Shown: positions 40,766 through 50,967 of the stretch, in pieces
How the letters are laid out: each line of letters begins with the position of its first letter
Numbering within the stretch: position 1 is the first letter of the stretch
NCBI GenBank assembly: GCA_027533105.1
Contig: JAPZTW010000007.1
Coordinates: forward strand, 1-60,085
Origin: Sphingomonadaceae bacterium
GTDB lineage: Bacteria > Pseudomonadota > Alphaproteobacteria > Sphingomonadales > Sphingomonadaceae
DNA length: 60,085 nucleotides
Reading direction: 5' to 3'
Translations under genes and position numbers: made by a program
Notes under the pieces: generated by a model
What the model saw: the letters and a program-made list of their open reading frames with translations, nothing else
The model's database searches: none
Told to the model about the DNA's origin: nothing

Positions 40766-43471
40766 ATGCTCGGCGCCATTGCCAAGGCCATTTTCGGCTC
40801 GTCCAACGATCGTTACGTCAAGTCGCTCGACAAGATCGTTCGCCAGATCAATGCTTTCGAACCCACCCTTGCGGCGCTGACCGATGAGGAGCTGACGGCG
40901 CAGACCGACAAGTTCCGTCGCCAGCTGGCCGAGGGCAAGACCCTCGACGATCTCCTGCCCGAAGCCTTTGCCACAGTGCGCGAAGCCGGCAAGCGTCGCA
41001 TGGGGATGCGCCACTTCGACGTGCAGATGATCGGCGGGATCGTGCTGCACCGGGGCGAGATCGCGGAAATGCGCACGGGCGAGGGCAAGACCCTGGTTGC
41101 CACGGTCGCGGTCTATCTCAATGCGCTGGAGGGCAAGGGCGTCCATGTCGTCACCGTCAACGACTACCTGGCCAAGCGCGACGCGGAATGGATGGGGCAG
41201 ATCTATCGCTTCCTCGGCCTGACGGTGGGGGTGATCGTCCCCAACCTCAGCGAGGACGAGCGGCGGGCCGCCTATAACTGCGACATCACCTACGCCACCA
41301 ACAACGAGCTGGGCTTCGATTACCTACGCGACAACATGAAGCACGAGCGGGGCCAGATGGTGCACCGCCCGTTCAACTTCGCCATCGTCGACGAGGTGGA
41401 CTCGATCCTGATTGACGAGGCGCGCACCCCGCTGATCATCTCCGGTCCAACCGATGACAAGAGCGAGATGTACGTCGCGGTCGACGCGATCGTGAAGCAG
41501 ATCAGCGAAGAGCATTACGAGAAGGACGAGAAGACCAAGAGCATCACCCTGACCGAGGACGGGGTGGAATGGGCCGAGCGGCAGCTTGAAGCTGCGGGCC
41601 TGCTGGTCGGCTCGAACCTCTACGATGTCGAGAACACGCAGGTGGTCCACCACCTTGACCAGAGCCTCAAGGCCAACGTGATGTTCAAGCGGGACATCGA
41701 CTACATCGTGAAGGACGGGAAGGTCGTCATCATCGACGAGTTCACCGGGCGCATGATGGATGGCCGCCGCTGGTCGAATGGCCTGCACCAGGCGGTGGAA
41801 GCCAAGGAAGGGGTCCGGATCGAGCCCGAGAACCAGACCATGGCCTCGATCACCTTCCAGAACTATTTCCGCATGTATCCCAAGCTGGCGGGGATGACCG
41901 GTACCGCTGCCACCGAAGCGGCCGAATTCTTCGACATCTACCGGATGAACGTGGTGACCATTCCCACCAACGTGCCGGTGCAGCGGATCGACGAGGAAGA
42001 CGAGTTCTACAAGAACACCGCCGACAAGTTCCAGGCGATTGCCCGCCTGATCCGCGAAAAGAACGAGATCGGTCAGCCCGTGCTGGTCGGCACCGTCTCG
42101 ATCGAAAAGTCGGAGCTGCTGTCGGACTATCTCAACAAGGAAGGGGTGAAGCACAACGTGCTCAACGCCCGCTTCCACGAAATGGAAGCGCACATCGTGG
42201 CCCAGGCCGGCCGGCTGGGTGCGGTGACCATTGCCACCAACATGGCCGGCCGCGGCACCGACATCAAGCTGGGCGGCAACGCCGAGTTCCGGATCGAGGA
42301 CGAGCTCAAGGACATGGCCGAAGGGCCTGAGCGCGATGCCGCCGTGGCCAAGATCGAAGCCGAGGTCGAGGCCGAAAAGCAACAGGTGCTGGCCGCCGGC
42401 GGCCTGTGCGTGATCGGCACCGAACGGCACGAAAGCCGTCGCATCGACAACCAGCTGCGGGGCCGTTCGGGCCGCCAGGGTGACCCGGGCCTGAGCAAGT
42501 TCTATCTCTGCCTCGAGGATGACCTGCTGCGGATCTTCGGACCCGACACGCTGTTCTCGAAGATGATGAATTCGAACCTGGCCGATGGCGAGGCGATCGG
42601 GTCGCGCTGGCTGTCGAAGGCGATCGAGACCGCGCAGAAGAAGGTCGAGGCGCGCAATTACGACATCCGCAAGCAGGTCGTCGAATACGACAACGTGATG
42701 AACGACCAGCGCAAGGTGATCTACGAGCAGCGCGCCGATATCATGGACGCCGAAACGATCGACGATGTGGTGATCGACATGCGCCACGATACCGTCAACT
42801 CGCTCGTCGGGCTGGCCTGCCCGCCCAATTCCTATCCGGAGCAGTGGGACATCGAGGGCCTGCGGCTGCGGGTGGCCGAGGTGCTGGGCATCGATGTGCC
42901 GATCAACGATTGGTTGCAGGAAGACGGGCTGGAGCCCGAAATCATCGAGGAGCGCATTGCGGCGCTCGCCGATGAGAAGGCGGCGGCCAAGATCGGCGAA
43001 GATGCGACGATCTGGCGCCAGGTCGAAAAGCAGGTGCTGCTGGAGCGTCTCGACCATTACTGGAAGGAGCACCTGGCGACGCTGGATGCCCTGCGCCAGG
43101 TGGTGTTCCTGCGCGCCTATGCCCAGAAGCAGCCGATCAACGAGTACAAGCAGGAAGCCTTCGGCCTGTTCGAGAAGATGCTGGAGACGATCCGCGAGGA
43201 CGTGACCCGCATCCTGATGAACAGCGAACTGCGGATGCCCGATCCGATCGACCTGCCGGAACTGCCGGACTTCCTGACCAGCCACATCGATCCGTTCAGC
43301 GGCGAGAACGATACCGTGTCGACGCCCGGGGCCATGGCGATGATGGGCGCGCTGGGCACTGGCGCTGCGGCGGCCGAGGATCCCTATGCCTCGATGGGCC
43401 TGTCGCGCAATGCGCCGTGCCCCTGTGGTTCGGGCCAGAAGTACAAGCACTGCCACGGCGCGGCGAACTAG
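40766..43471 (+). CDS. secA: preprotein translocase ATPase SecA
   Basis: 901 residues from the ATG at 40766 ([18 protein letters not shown]). DEAD motor features are [14 protein letters not shown] (Walker A), [19 protein letters not shown] (motif II), [13 protein letters not shown] and [13 protein letters not shown]. The C-terminal zinc-binding SEC-C motif, [17 protein letters not shown], binds SecB and lipids. SecA drives proteins through SecYEG. Length fits alphaproteobacterial SecA. Confidence 0.98.
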   Translation: MLGAIAKAIFGSSNDRYVKSLDKIVRQINAFEPTLAALTDEELTAQTDKFRRQLAEGKTLDDLLPEAFATVREAGKRRMGMRHFDVQMIGGIVLHRGEIAEMRTGEGKTLVATVAVYLNALEGKGVHVVTVNDYLAKRDAEWMGQIYRFLGLTVGVIVPNLSEDERRAAYNCDITYATNNELGFDYLRDNMKHERGQMVHRPFNFAIVDEVDSILIDEARTPLIISGPTDDKSEMYVAVDAIVKQISEEHYEKDEKTKSITLTEDGVEWAERQLEAAGLLVGSNLYDVENTQVVHHLDQSLKANVMFKRDIDYIVKDGKVVIIDEFTGRMMDGRRWSNGLHQAVEAKEGVRIEPENQTMASITFQNYFRMYPKLAGMTGTAATEAAEFFDIYRMNVVTIPTNVPVQRIDEEDEFYKNTADKFQAIARLIREKNEIGQPVLVGTVSIEKSELLSDYLNKEGVKHNVLNARFHEMEAHIVAQAGRLGAVTIATNMAGRGTDIKLGGNAEFRIEDELKDMAEGPERDAAVAKIEAEVEAEKQQVLAAGGLCVIGTERHESRRIDNQLRGRSGRQGDPGLSKFYLCLEDDLLRIFGPDTLFSKMMNSNLADGEAIGSRWLSKAIETAQKKVEARNYDIRKQVVEYDNVMNDQRKVIYEQRADIMDAETIDDVVIDMRHDTVNSLVGLACPPNSYPEQWDIEGLRLRVAEVLGIDVPINDWLQEDGLEPEIIEERIAALADEKAAAKIGEDATIWRQVEKQVLLERLDHYWKEHLATLDALRQVVFLRAYAQKQPINEYKQEAFGLFEKMLETIREDVTRILMNSELRMPDPIDLPELPDFLTSHIDPFSGENDTVSTPGAMAMMGALGTGAAAAEDPYASMGLSRNAPCPCGSGQKYKHCHGAAN

Positions 43472-43512
43472 TACTGCGAGTGGCGGCGGCGCTCATGGCA
43501 AAGGGCTGAGCG

Positions 43513-44247
43513 ATGGGCCTGCTTGCACTGGGCTTCTTCGCCACCGCGTTGCTGTACGCCTCGGTCGGGCTCGGGGGTGGATCGACTTACAGCGCGCTGC
43601 TGGCGCTGGCGGGGTTCGATTATCGCCTGCTGCCGATCGTCAGTCTGGCTTGCAACATCCTGGTTGTGACCGGCAGCACGGTCCGCTTCGGGCGGGCCGG
43701 GCTGGTGCCGTGGCGGCGGGCGCTGATCCTGTCGTTGATCGCTGCGCCGCTGGCCTTCCTCGGCGGACTGACCCCGATCAGGGAGGAAACCTTCCTGTTC
43801 ATCCTCGGGCTTTGCCTGGTGCTGGCCGGCCTCGCGCTGTTTCTGCCGCGTGCGCCTGAAAGCGAAGCCGAGCCGGCCGCGGCAGCCCGCTGGATGGGTC
43901 TGGCCGCAGGGCCGCTGGGCTATCTTGCCGGTCTGGTGGGGATTGGCGGGGGCATTTTCCTGGCGCCATTGCTGCACCTCACCCGCTGGGCCCGCGCAAG
44001 GGAAATTGCCGCAACCGCGAGCCTGTTCATCCTGATCAACTCGATTGCCGGGCTGGCGGGGCAACTGGCCAAGAATGGGCCCGAGCGCTTCGCGGAGGCG
44101 CTGGGCGGGGCCTTGCCGTTGCTGGTTGCGGTTGTGATCGGGGGGCAGCTCGGCAGCCTCGCGGCGCAACGGCTATTGCCGGACTGGCTGATCCGCTGGC
44201 TGACCGCCGGTCTGACGATCTGGGTGGGCGGACGGTTGCTGGTCTGA
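43513..44247 (+). CDS. TauE/SafE (TSUP) family membrane permease
   Basis: 244 residues and about seven hydrophobic segments in two related halves. The first half has LYASVGLGGGSTYSALLALAG and the second YLAGLVGIGGGIFLAPLLHL, the repeated GxGGG motifs of the TSUP family. Members export sulfite, sulfoacetate or similar anions; the substrate cannot be read. It starts 41 bases after secA, so read-through is possible. Confidence 0.88.
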   Translation: MGLLALGFFATALLYASVGLGGGSTYSALLALAGFDYRLLPIVSLACNILVVTGSTVRFGRAGLVPWRRALILSLIAAPLAFLGGLTPIREETFLFILGLCLVLAGLALFLPRAPESEAEPAAAARWMGLAAGPLGYLAGLVGIGGGIFLAPLLHLTRWARAREIAATASLFILINSIAGLAGQLAKNGPERFAEALGGALPLLVAVVIGGQLGSLAAQRLLPDWLIRWLTAGLTIWVGGRLLV

Positions 44248-44251
44248 TTCC

Positions 44252-44536
44252 CTAGCGCAGCCGCTCGATCAGGCAGCGGACCGGTGCTGGGAAATGCCAC
44301 AAGGCGATGGCCAGCAAGGCCGTTAGTCCGACAGCAAACAGGGCCATTCCCAGGGTGATGGAGAGTCCGCAGGTCAACCCGCCGATCACCGAAAGGGCTG
44401 CATAGCCGAGCGATGCGAACTTGACCGCGCGATAGCCCGGCATTGTCAGATCGAAGCCGGGTTCAAGCAGGAACAGCAGCAGCAGTTGCGCGGAAATCTG
44501 CAGAAACAAGGCAGCAATGAAAGCGGATAGCGACAA
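44252..44536 (-). CDS. small membrane protein of unknown function
   Basis: 94 residues with three hydrophobic segments (about 5-26, 38-58, 62-82). It starts MSLSAFIAALFLQISAQLLL and ends in a short basic tail, IERLR. No family is recognised. It is convergent with the TSUP gene (four bases between stops). The hydrophobic pattern makes a real gene likely. Confidence 0.6.
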   Translation of the reverse strand: MSLSAFIAALFLQISAQLLLLFLLEPGFDLTMPGYRAVKFASLGYAALSVIGGLTCGLSITLGMALFAVGLTALLAIALWHFPAPVRCLIERLR

Positions 44537-44698
44537 GGTTTACCCCACCCTGTTTAATGGGCATGGTCATTTGTAACCATTTGTCGCGATATGTAACAAT
44601 ACGCACCAGCGAGTAAAGCGCGTAATGACCCTTAGCTAAGGGTCTTCGCGCCGAGCCTTGCGGTCGGTGCGGTCTGGACTGACGATGTGTGGGAAAAA

Positions 44699-44773
44699 TG
44701 GCTCCCTGAGTAGGATTCGAACCTACGGCCGCTCGATTAACAGTCGAGAGCTCTACCGCTGAGCTATCAGGGA
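44699..44773 (-). tRNA. tRNA-Asn (anticodon GUU)
   Basis: A 75-nt cloverleaf with encoded CCA and discriminator G. The acceptor stem is TCCCTGA with TCAGGGA. The anticodon loop CTGTTAA gives GUU. A small hairpin, GTCCCG/CGGGAC (44777-44792), lies in its leader. Confidence 0.95.
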
Positions 44774-44801
44774 GCAGTCCCGTTTCCGGGACAGGAGCGC
44801 G

Positions 44802-44829
44802 CCTATAACAGCGCTTTCTGGTTTGGCAA
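44802..44829 (-). promoter_or_regulatory. promoter of tRNA-Asn
   Basis: On the minus strand, TTGCCA (44824-44829) and TATAGG (44802-44807) are 16 bases apart, with a GCGCGC discriminator after the -10. It matches the tRNA-Pro promoters of this window and begins 12 bases after the nadK stop. Confidence 0.72.
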
Positions 44830-44841
44830 GCGGGTGAAAGC

Positions 44842-45621
44842 CTAGAACTGGAACTGCTCTGAAAAAATCCGCTCCTCAAGCGTCTTGCCCGGGTCGAACA
44901 GCAGGGTCAGCGCCTGATCGGGGGCTGCTCGCACCTTCACGGCCAGGATATCGCGCAGTTCCTTCTGGTCGGCCACGGCCGCGACCGGCCGCTTCAGCGG
45001 GTCGAGCACGCGGAAATCGATCACGTAATGATCGGGCAGGATCGCGCCGCGCCAGCGTCGGGGGCGGAACGGGCTGATCGGCGTGAGCGCCAGCATGGCC
45101 GATCCGAGCGGCAGGATCGGCCCATTGGCACTGAGGTTGTAAGCGGTCGATCCGGCCGGCGTGGCGACGAGGATGCCATCGCAGGCCAGATCCGGCACCC
45201 GTACCTTGCCGTTCACCGAAACCTCCAGCCGGGCGGTCTGGCGGGTTTCACGCAGCAGCGATACCTCGTTGATCGCGTAGAAGCTCTCCTGCCCGCCGCT
45301 GCCGGTCGTGGCGGTCATTTCGAGTGGCGCCACGGCAATGCGGCGGGCCTTGGCCACGCGCTCAGCCAGGGTGCGCTTGCCCGAGGGGTTGTTCATCAGG
45401 AACCCGACGGTGCCCTGGTTCACCCCATAGGCCGGGATGACTCGGCCGCTGTCGAGCATGTGATGCAGCGTCTGCAGCATGAACCCGTCACCGCCCAGCA
45501 CGACAGCGGCATCGGCCTGATCCTCGGGCACGAAGTCTTCGCGCGCACGAATCGCGGCGGCCGCTTCCTGAGCGCGTTCGCTGTCGGAGACGAACAGGGC
45601 AAGACGGGGTGCTGCAGCCAT
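44842..45621 (-). CDS. nadK: NAD kinase
   Basis: 259 residues from the ATG at 45621 (MAAAPRLALFVSDS); upstream in-frame starts (ATG at 45636, TTG at 45660) exist but none has a clear ribosome binding site. Motifs of NAD kinases are AAVVLGGDGFMLQTLH (GGDG), YGVNQGTVGFLMN, the NE/D site YAINEVSLLRE, and DGILVATPAGSTAYNLSANGP. It makes NADP by phosphorylating NAD and sets NADPH supply. Confidence 0.92.
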   Translation of the reverse strand: MAAAPRLALFVSDSERAQEAAAAIRAREDFVPEDQADAAVVLGGDGFMLQTLHHMLDSGRVIPAYGVNQGTVGFLMNNPSGKRTLAERVAKARRIAVAPLEMTATTGSGGQESFYAINEVSLLRETRQTARLEVSVNGKVRVPDLACDGILVATPAGSTAYNLSANGPILPLGSAMLALTPISPFRPRRWRGAILPDHYVIDFRVLDPLKRPVAAVADQKELRDILAVKVRAAPDQALTLLFDPGKTLEERIFSEQFQF

Positions 45622-45727
45622 GATGAGCGGGTGCATATGGCGCGCGGGCCACTTTGGCAACGCAAAGCGCGGGAATCCGGATGCCCGGGCAAGGGTTTGG
45701 TAGGGCCGGGGTGATAAGGCAGCGCGA

Positions 45728-47014
45728 ATGGACGAGGCACCGCCCCCCGAATTTCCGCGTGACCCGCTTACCGGGCTGATGGACCGCGATGCCGCGCAGG
45801 CCCGTCTGGCGGAATGGCTGGCGGCGGGGGCGCAGGTCCATGCGATCCTGATCGGGCTGCGGCGGTTCGATGCGGTAAACCTCGCCTATGGCGCGGCGAC
45901 GGGCGACGCCGCGCTGGCAGCCACTGCTGGGCGGCTGAACCACTTTGCGGCCGATGAGTTGCCGCCGGGCTGGCTGCTGGCGCGCAGCGGGGGCGGGATG
46001 TTCCTGCTGCTGAGCAATGCGCCGTGCAGCCGCGAGGCTTGGCAATTGCTGGCCGGACAATTGCTGGATCGTCTGTCGCGACCCATCGCGACGCCGGGCG
46101 GGACCATGCGCCTCAGCCCCAGGGCCGCGCTGCTGCGCGGATTGACGGATGAAAGCGCGGATTCAATCCTCGACCGGCTGGCCCAGACCCTCGCGGGGCT
46201 GGTTGCGCAGCCGGGCAAACGGATCGCCTGGGCCGATGGCGAGGCGATCAGGGCCGGGCGCAGCGCGGCGCAGCTTGAGGCTGATCTGCTGAAAGCGCTG
46301 GATACGGGCGAGATCGAGGTCCTGTTCCAGCCGCAATACACTTGCGCCGATGATCGCTTGATCGGGGCCGAGGCCCTGGCCCGGTGGAATCATCCCACGC
46401 TCGGCCGGATCGGTGCCGGAGGGCTGTTCGCGATTGCCGAGCGGACCGATCATGTCCCTCAACTGTCGCGCCACATTGCCCGGCTGGCGATGAGTGCTGC
46501 CGCTCGTTGGCCGGGCGACGTACGGCTGTCGCTGAATGTCACGCCGAATGATCTCGCTGCCAGTGATTTCGTGGCGGCGTTCGAGGCGCTGCTGGGAGAA
46601 ACGGGCTTTCCCGCCTGGCGCCTGACCCTGGAGATAACCGAGCAGGTGCTGCTGGCCGATGTGACGACTGCGGGGGCGGCGTTCGACAAGCTGGCCAGGC
46701 GCGGCATCCGCTTCGCGCTCGACGATTTCGGCGCGGGGTTCTGCAATTTCCGCTACCTCAAGCTGCTGCCGCTCGATTATCTGAAGCTCGATCGCTCGAT
46801 GATCGATGGGGTAGCCGCCGACCCGCGCGACCTGGCCGTGCTCCGCGCCATCGTCGCCATGGCCCGGGCGCTGGACTTGCAAGTGATTGCCGAGGGCGTG
46901 GAGAGCGAAGCGCAGCGACTGCTGGTGTCGGCCGAGGGCTGCAAGTTCTACCAGGGGTTCCTGCGCTCTCCGCCGCTTGCTGCCGATCACTTCCGCAAGG
47001 CCGCTGCCGCCTAG
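45728..47014 (+). CDS. EAL-domain phosphodiesterase with degenerate GGDEF domain
   Basis: 428 residues. The N-terminal domain (10-165) looks like GGDEF (DPLTGLMDRDAAQARL) but reads RSGGGMF where GGDEF should be, so it cannot make c-di-GMP. The EAL domain (about 180-425) has GAEALARWNHP, SLNVTPNDL, LEITEQ, FALDDFGAGF, DYLKLDRSMI, VIAEGVE and YQGF; all metal and catalytic positions appear present, so it is probably an active c-di-GMP phosphodiesterase. It has no membrane segment. Its stop overlaps that of mfd. Confidence 0.87.
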   Translation: MDEAPPPEFPRDPLTGLMDRDAAQARLAEWLAAGAQVHAILIGLRRFDAVNLAYGAATGDAALAATAGRLNHFAADELPPGWLLARSGGGMFLLLSNAPCSREAWQLLAGQLLDRLSRPIATPGGTMRLSPRAALLRGLTDESADSILDRLAQTLAGLVAQPGKRIAWADGEAIRAGRSAAQLEADLLKALDTGEIEVLFQPQYTCADDRLIGAEALARWNHPTLGRIGAGGLFAIAERTDHVPQLSRHIARLAMSAAARWPGDVRLSLNVTPNDLAASDFVAAFEALLGETGFPAWRLTLEITEQVLLADVTTAGAAFDKLARRGIRFALDDFGAGFCNFRYLKLLPLDYLKLDRSMIDGVAADPRDLAVLRAIVAMARALDLQVIAEGVESEAQRLLVSAEGCKFYQGFLRSPPLAADHFRKAAAA

Positions 47015-50000
47015 CCTTTCGCCTTGCGGGCGATGCTGCTGAGTCCCTTGGTGAGCTGGAACAGACCGTTCAGGCGGGCCTGCGGATCGCCCCAGGCGCG
47101 CTGGACCACGATCTTGCTGTCAGGCCGCAGCTTGATTGCGCCAGCCAGCCGCTCGGCATAGGCGATCAGGCCCTGCGGATCGGGGAAGCGGTCCTCGTGG
47201 AAGGCCACCAGCGTGCCCTTCGCCCCGACATCGATCTTGGCGATATTGGCGATGATGGCCTGCTGCTTGATCTGGATGAGCTTGACCAGGTTGGCCGTGG
47301 GCGCGGGCAGGGGGCCGAAGCGGTCGATCATCTCGGCCGAGATCGCCTCCAGTTCGCCATGATCCTCCGCATCGTTGAGACGGCGATAGAGCGCCATGCG
47401 CACGGCGAGGTCCGGCACATAGTCTTCCGGGATCATGATCGGGGCATCGACGGTGATCTGCGGCGAGAGCGCGTGGCGTTCCTTGGCGATGCCCATGTCG
47501 CCCGCCTTTGCGGCCAGGATCGCGTCTTCCAGCATCGATTGGTAGAGTTCGAAGCCGACTTCGCGGATGTGGCCCGATTGCTCGTCGCCCAGCAGGTTGC
47601 CGGCACCACGAATGTCGAGGTCATGGCTGGCCAGTTGGAAGCCCGCGCCGAGCGAATCGAGATCGCCCAGCACTTTCAGCCGCTTCTCAGCCACTTCCGA
47701 CAGGACCATCTCGGCCGGCGTCGTGAGATAGGCATAGGCCCGCAGCTTCGAGCGCCCCACGCGGCCGCGCAGCTGGTAAAGCTGGGCGAGGCCAAACCGG
47801 TCCGCGCGGTGGATGATGATCGTGTTGGCGCTCGGGATATCGAGCCCGCTTTCGACGATGGTGGTGGACAGCAGCACTTCGTATTTCTTCTCGTAGAAGG
47901 CGCTCATCCGCTCTTCCACTTCGGTCGCGCCCATCTGGCCGTGGGCGGTGACGAAGCGGACCTCGGGCACGGTGTCGCGCAGCCACTTCTCCACTTCTTC
48001 CATGTCGGCAATGCGCGGCACGATGATGAAGCTCTGGCCGCCGCGATGATGTTCGCGCAGCAGCGCTTCGCGCATCACCATGCTGTCCCATTCCATCACA
48101 TAGGTCCGGACGGCGAGGCGATCGACCGGCGGGGTCTGGATGGTTGACAGCTCGCGCAGGCCGCTCATCGCCATCTGCAGCGTGCGCGGGATCGGCGTAG
48201 CGGTGAGGGTGAGGACGTGCACATTGCTGCGCAACTGCTTCAGCGCTTCCTTGTGGTTGACGCCGAACCGCTGCTCCTCGTCGACGATCACCAGGCCGAG
48301 CCGCTTGAACTTGACCGACTTGGAGAGGATCGCGTGGGTTCCGACCACGATATCCACCGTGCCATCGGTCAGCCCATCGCGGGTCGCGCTGGCTTCCTTG
48401 GCCGGGACCAGGCGCGAAAGGCGGCCGATGTTGAGCGGGAAGCCGGCAAAGCGTTCGACGAAATTGCTGTAGTGCTGGCGAGCAAGCAGGGTCGTGGGAG
48501 CCACGACCGCGACCTGCTGGCCGCCCATCGCCGCGACAAAGGCCGCGCGCAGGGCGACCTCGGTCTTGCCGAAGCCGACATCGCCGCAGACCAGCCGGTC
48601 CATCGGGCGGCCGGCGGACAGGTCCTCCAGCACGTCCTCGATCGCGCGTTCCTGGTCCTCGGTTTCGGCCCAGGGGAAGCGGTCGGCGAACTGGTCATAG
48701 CTGGCCTGTTCGGGCGCCAGTGCGGGGGCGGTGCGCAGGGCGCGCTGGGCGGCGGTCCTCAGCAGTTCGTGCGCGATCTCGCGGATGCGCTCCTTCAGGC
48801 GCGCCTTGCGGCGCTGCCAGCCTTCGCCGCCCAGCCGGTCCAGCGCAACCAGTTCGCTGTCGCTGCCATAGCGGCTGAGGACGTCGATGTTCTCGACCGG
48901 GATGTAGAGCTTGTCGCCCCCGGCATAGGTCAGCATCACACAGTCGTGCGGCGATTTCCCGACCGGGATCGACTGGAGCCCTTCATAGCGCCCGATCCCG
49001 TGGTCCATGTGCACCACCAGGTCACCGGGGGTCAGCGCGGCCAGTTCGGCGAGGAAGGCATCGGCCGATTTCTTGCGCTTCTTGCGCCGCACCAGCCGGT
49101 CACCCAGCAGGTCCTGCTCGGTGATAAGCTCCAGCCCGGCGGTCGAAAACCCGCTGTCGAGCGGCAGGACGAGGGCCACCGGCACGCCCTTGGCGGCAAG
49201 GCCCAGCGCCTCCTGCCAGCTGTCCGCCTCGGCCGGGGCGGGCTTGACCGCTTCGCCCAGGATCGAGGCGATCCGCGCCCGGCTGCCGGCGGAATAGCAG
49301 GCGATCAGCGCCTTGCGGCCCTGGACGGCCTGGCCGGTGAGATAGCGCGCAGCGGCTTCGTAGACATTGTCGCCGCGGGCGCGTTCGGGGGCGAAATCGC
49401 GGGCCGAGGCGAAGCCGAAGTCGACGACGCTGGCGGATTCGGGCTGGGCGAAGATGTCGGCCTTGTGGATCGGCCAGCTGGCCTGCTTTTCCGCCAGTTC
49501 TGCCCGGCCGAGATAGAGCGCCTCGGGCGTCAGCGGGCGATAGGACCCGGCGGCCTTTCCGGAGGTATCAGAGCGGGCGGCAAAGTAGTCGGCAATGTCA
49601 CTCAAACGTTCCTCGGATGCACTCAGGGCGGCACTATCGACCACCACCAGGTCACCCGGCGCCAGATGATCGAACAGGGTGACCACCCGGTCCTCGAACA
49701 GCGGCAGCCAATGCTCCATCCCGGCCAGGCGACGCCCGTCGCTGATCGCCTGATAGAGCGGATCGCCGGTGGCATTGGCGCCGAACAGTTCGCGGTAGCG
49801 GGTGCGGAACCGCTTGACGCTGTCCTCGTCGAGCAGGGCCTCGCTGGCGGGCAGCAGCAGGTGCTGTTCGACCACCCCGGTCGAGCGCTGGGTATTGGGA
49901 TCGAACAGCCGCAGCGTTTCCAGCTCGTCCCCGAAGAAGTCGAGCCGCAGCCCGGCATCGAGGCCGGAGGGAAAGATATCGAAGATCGAACCGCGCACGG

Positions 50001-50502
50001 CATATTCGCCGGCATCGACCACGGTATCGGTGCGCGAATAGCCCTGCCGCTGGAGCAGGGCGATCAGGCTTTCCCGTCCGATCTCCATGCCGGGTTTCAG
50101 CAGCCGGACCGATTCGCGGATGCGGAACGGGGTCAGCACCCGTTGCAGCACGGCGTTGATCGTGGTGACCAGCAGCTGCGGCCCCCCATCCTGCTTCAGG
50201 CCAGCCTTGCCCTGCAAACGGTGCAGCGCCGCCAGCCGCCCCGCGCTGACCGACAGGGCCGGGCTGGCGCGGTCATAGGGCAGGCAATCCCAGGCCGGGA
50301 AGGTCAGCACTTCCAGCTCGGGCGCGAAGTAGGCGGCGGTATCGGCCACGGCCTGCATCGCCGCCTCGTCTGCCGCGATGAACACGGCCCGGCCTTTCGC
50401 CGCTCGCGCCAGGTCCGCCAGCACCAGCGGTTGCGCCCCGCGCGCCAGGCCGGAGAGGGTCAGCGGCGTCTTGGCGCCAAGGATCTTGTTCAGGTCAGGC
50501 AT
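47011..50502 (-). CDS. mfd: transcription-repair coupling factor Mfd
   Basis: 1163 residues from the ATG at 50502 (MPDLNKILGAK); an ATG at 50535 would add 11. The order is a UvrB-like N-terminal module, an RNA polymerase-interacting CarD-like domain (LTPGDLVVHMDHGIGRYEG), then RecG-like helicase motors with GDVGFGKTEVALRAAF, VIVDEEQRFGV and TATPIPRTLQMAM. A TRCF C-terminal domain follows. It removes stalled polymerase and recruits UvrA. Length is normal. Confidence 0.96.
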   Translation of the reverse strand: MPDLNKILGAKTPLTLSGLARGAQPLVLADLARAAKGRAVFIAADEAAMQAVADTAAYFAPELEVLTFPAWDCLPYDRASPALSVSAGRLAALHRLQGKAGLKQDGGPQLLVTTINAVLQRVLTPFRIRESVRLLKPGMEIGRESLIALLQRQGYSRTDTVVDAGEYAVRGSIFDIFPSGLDAGLRLDFFGDELETLRLFDPNTQRSTGVVEQHLLLPASEALLDEDSVKRFRTRYRELFGANATGDPLYQAISDGRRLAGMEHWLPLFEDRVVTLFDHLAPGDLVVVDSAALSASEERLSDIADYFAARSDTSGKAAGSYRPLTPEALYLGRAELAEKQASWPIHKADIFAQPESASVVDFGFASARDFAPERARGDNVYEAAARYLTGQAVQGRKALIACYSAGSRARIASILGEAVKPAPAEADSWQEALGLAAKGVPVALVLPLDSGFSTAGLELITEQDLLGDRLVRRKKRKKSADAFLAELAALTPGDLVVHMDHGIGRYEGLQSIPVGKSPHDCVMLTYAGGDKLYIPVENIDVLSRYGSDSELVALDRLGGEGWQRRKARLKERIREIAHELLRTAAQRALRTAPALAPEQASYDQFADRFPWAETEDQERAIEDVLEDLSAGRPMDRLVCGDVGFGKTEVALRAAFVAAMGGQQVAVVAPTTLLARQHYSNFVERFAGFPLNIGRLSRLVPAKEASATRDGLTDGTVDIVVGTHAILSKSVKFKRLGLVIVDEEQRFGVNHKEALKQLRSNVHVLTLTATPIPRTLQMAMSGLRELSTIQTPPVDRLAVRTYVMEWDSMVMREALLREHHRGGQSFIIVPRIADMEEVEKWLRDTVPEVRFVTAHGQMGATEVEERMSAFYEKKYEVLLSTTIVESGLDIPSANTIIIHRADRFGLAQLYQLRGRVGRSKLRAYAYLTTPAEMVLSEVAEKRLKVLGDLDSLGAGFQLASHDLDIRGAGNLLGDEQSGHIREVGFELYQSMLEDAILAAKAGDMGIAKERHALSPQITVDAPIMIPEDYVPDLAVRMALYRRLNDAEDHGELEAISAEMIDRFGPLPAPTANLVKLIQIKQQAIIANIAKIDVGAKGTLVAFHEDRFPDPQGLIAYAERLAGAIKLRPDSKIVVQRAWGDPQARLNGLFQLTKGLSSIARKAKG

Positions 50503-50593
50503 GGTTCGCACAACAGCAATTGCCCCGCGGGCCATTTTTACGGCCAGCGGGGTAGGAATCGGACCTGCGCCTTAGCGCGGGTTTACCAGCCTG

Positions 50594-50860
50594 TCAGTGC
50601 GGGATTTCGACGTAGTCGAGCTTGCGGAAGGCATCCATCAGCGCGCCGCGATATTCGCCCGGCACGTCCAGCGTGCCCAGCGCCCAGCCCATGATGTCGA
50701 CGTCTTCTTCTTCCAGCAGGGCCTCGAACCAGGCGATCTCCGCCTCGCCCCATTCGCCGTGGTAACGATCGAAGAAGCCGCCGATCATGTAATCGGCCTC
50801 GCGCGTGCCGCGATGCCAGGCGCGGAACTTCAGGCGGCGGAGACGGTCAGCGTGGTCCAT
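50594..50860 (-). CDS. sdhE: succinate dehydrogenase assembly factor SdhE
   Basis: 88 residues with the family signature RAWHRGTREADYMIGGFFD, the RGxxE motif needed for flavinylation, and WFEALLEEEDVDIMGWALG. SdhE helps attach FAD to SdhA. It is upstream of mfd on the same strand and divergent from recG. Confidence 0.93.
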   Translation of the reverse strand: MDHADRLRRLKFRAWHRGTREADYMIGGFFDRYHGEWGEAEIAWFEALLEEEDVDIMGWALGTLDVPGEYRGALMDAFRKLDYVEIPH

Positions 50861-50879
50861 GCGCGGCGGTTATCACTAA

Positions 50880-50948
50880 CGTCATCCCGGCGAAAGCCGG
50901 GATCGCTGCCCTGGCACCACGGCGATCCCGGCTTTCGCCGCGATGATG
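50880..50948. repeat. palindromic repetitive element between sdhE and recG
   Basis: The left arm begins CGTCATCCCGGCGAAAGCCG. The right arm, GATCCCGGCTTTCGCCG (50924-50940), is followed by a decayed CGATGATGG. This is a common dispersed repeat of sphingomonads (family knowledge). It fills most of the divergent gap and could form a long hairpin. Confidence 0.85.
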
Positions 50949-50967
50949 GATCAGGCAATAGGGTGCC

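Noticed and set aside
41324..43456. A 710-codon open frame antisense to secA
   Set aside because: The GC-rich third positions of secA keep the opposite frame open. The translation is His/Asp/Gly-rich with no domain, and secA itself is intact.
44777..44792. GTCCCG/CGGGAC hairpin as a terminator for nadK
   Set aside because: It lies downstream of the tRNA-Asn promoter, inside the tRNA leader, and has no U-run.
48217..50694. An 825-codon open frame antisense to mfd
   Set aside because: A shadow of mfd, with no start signal and no domain.
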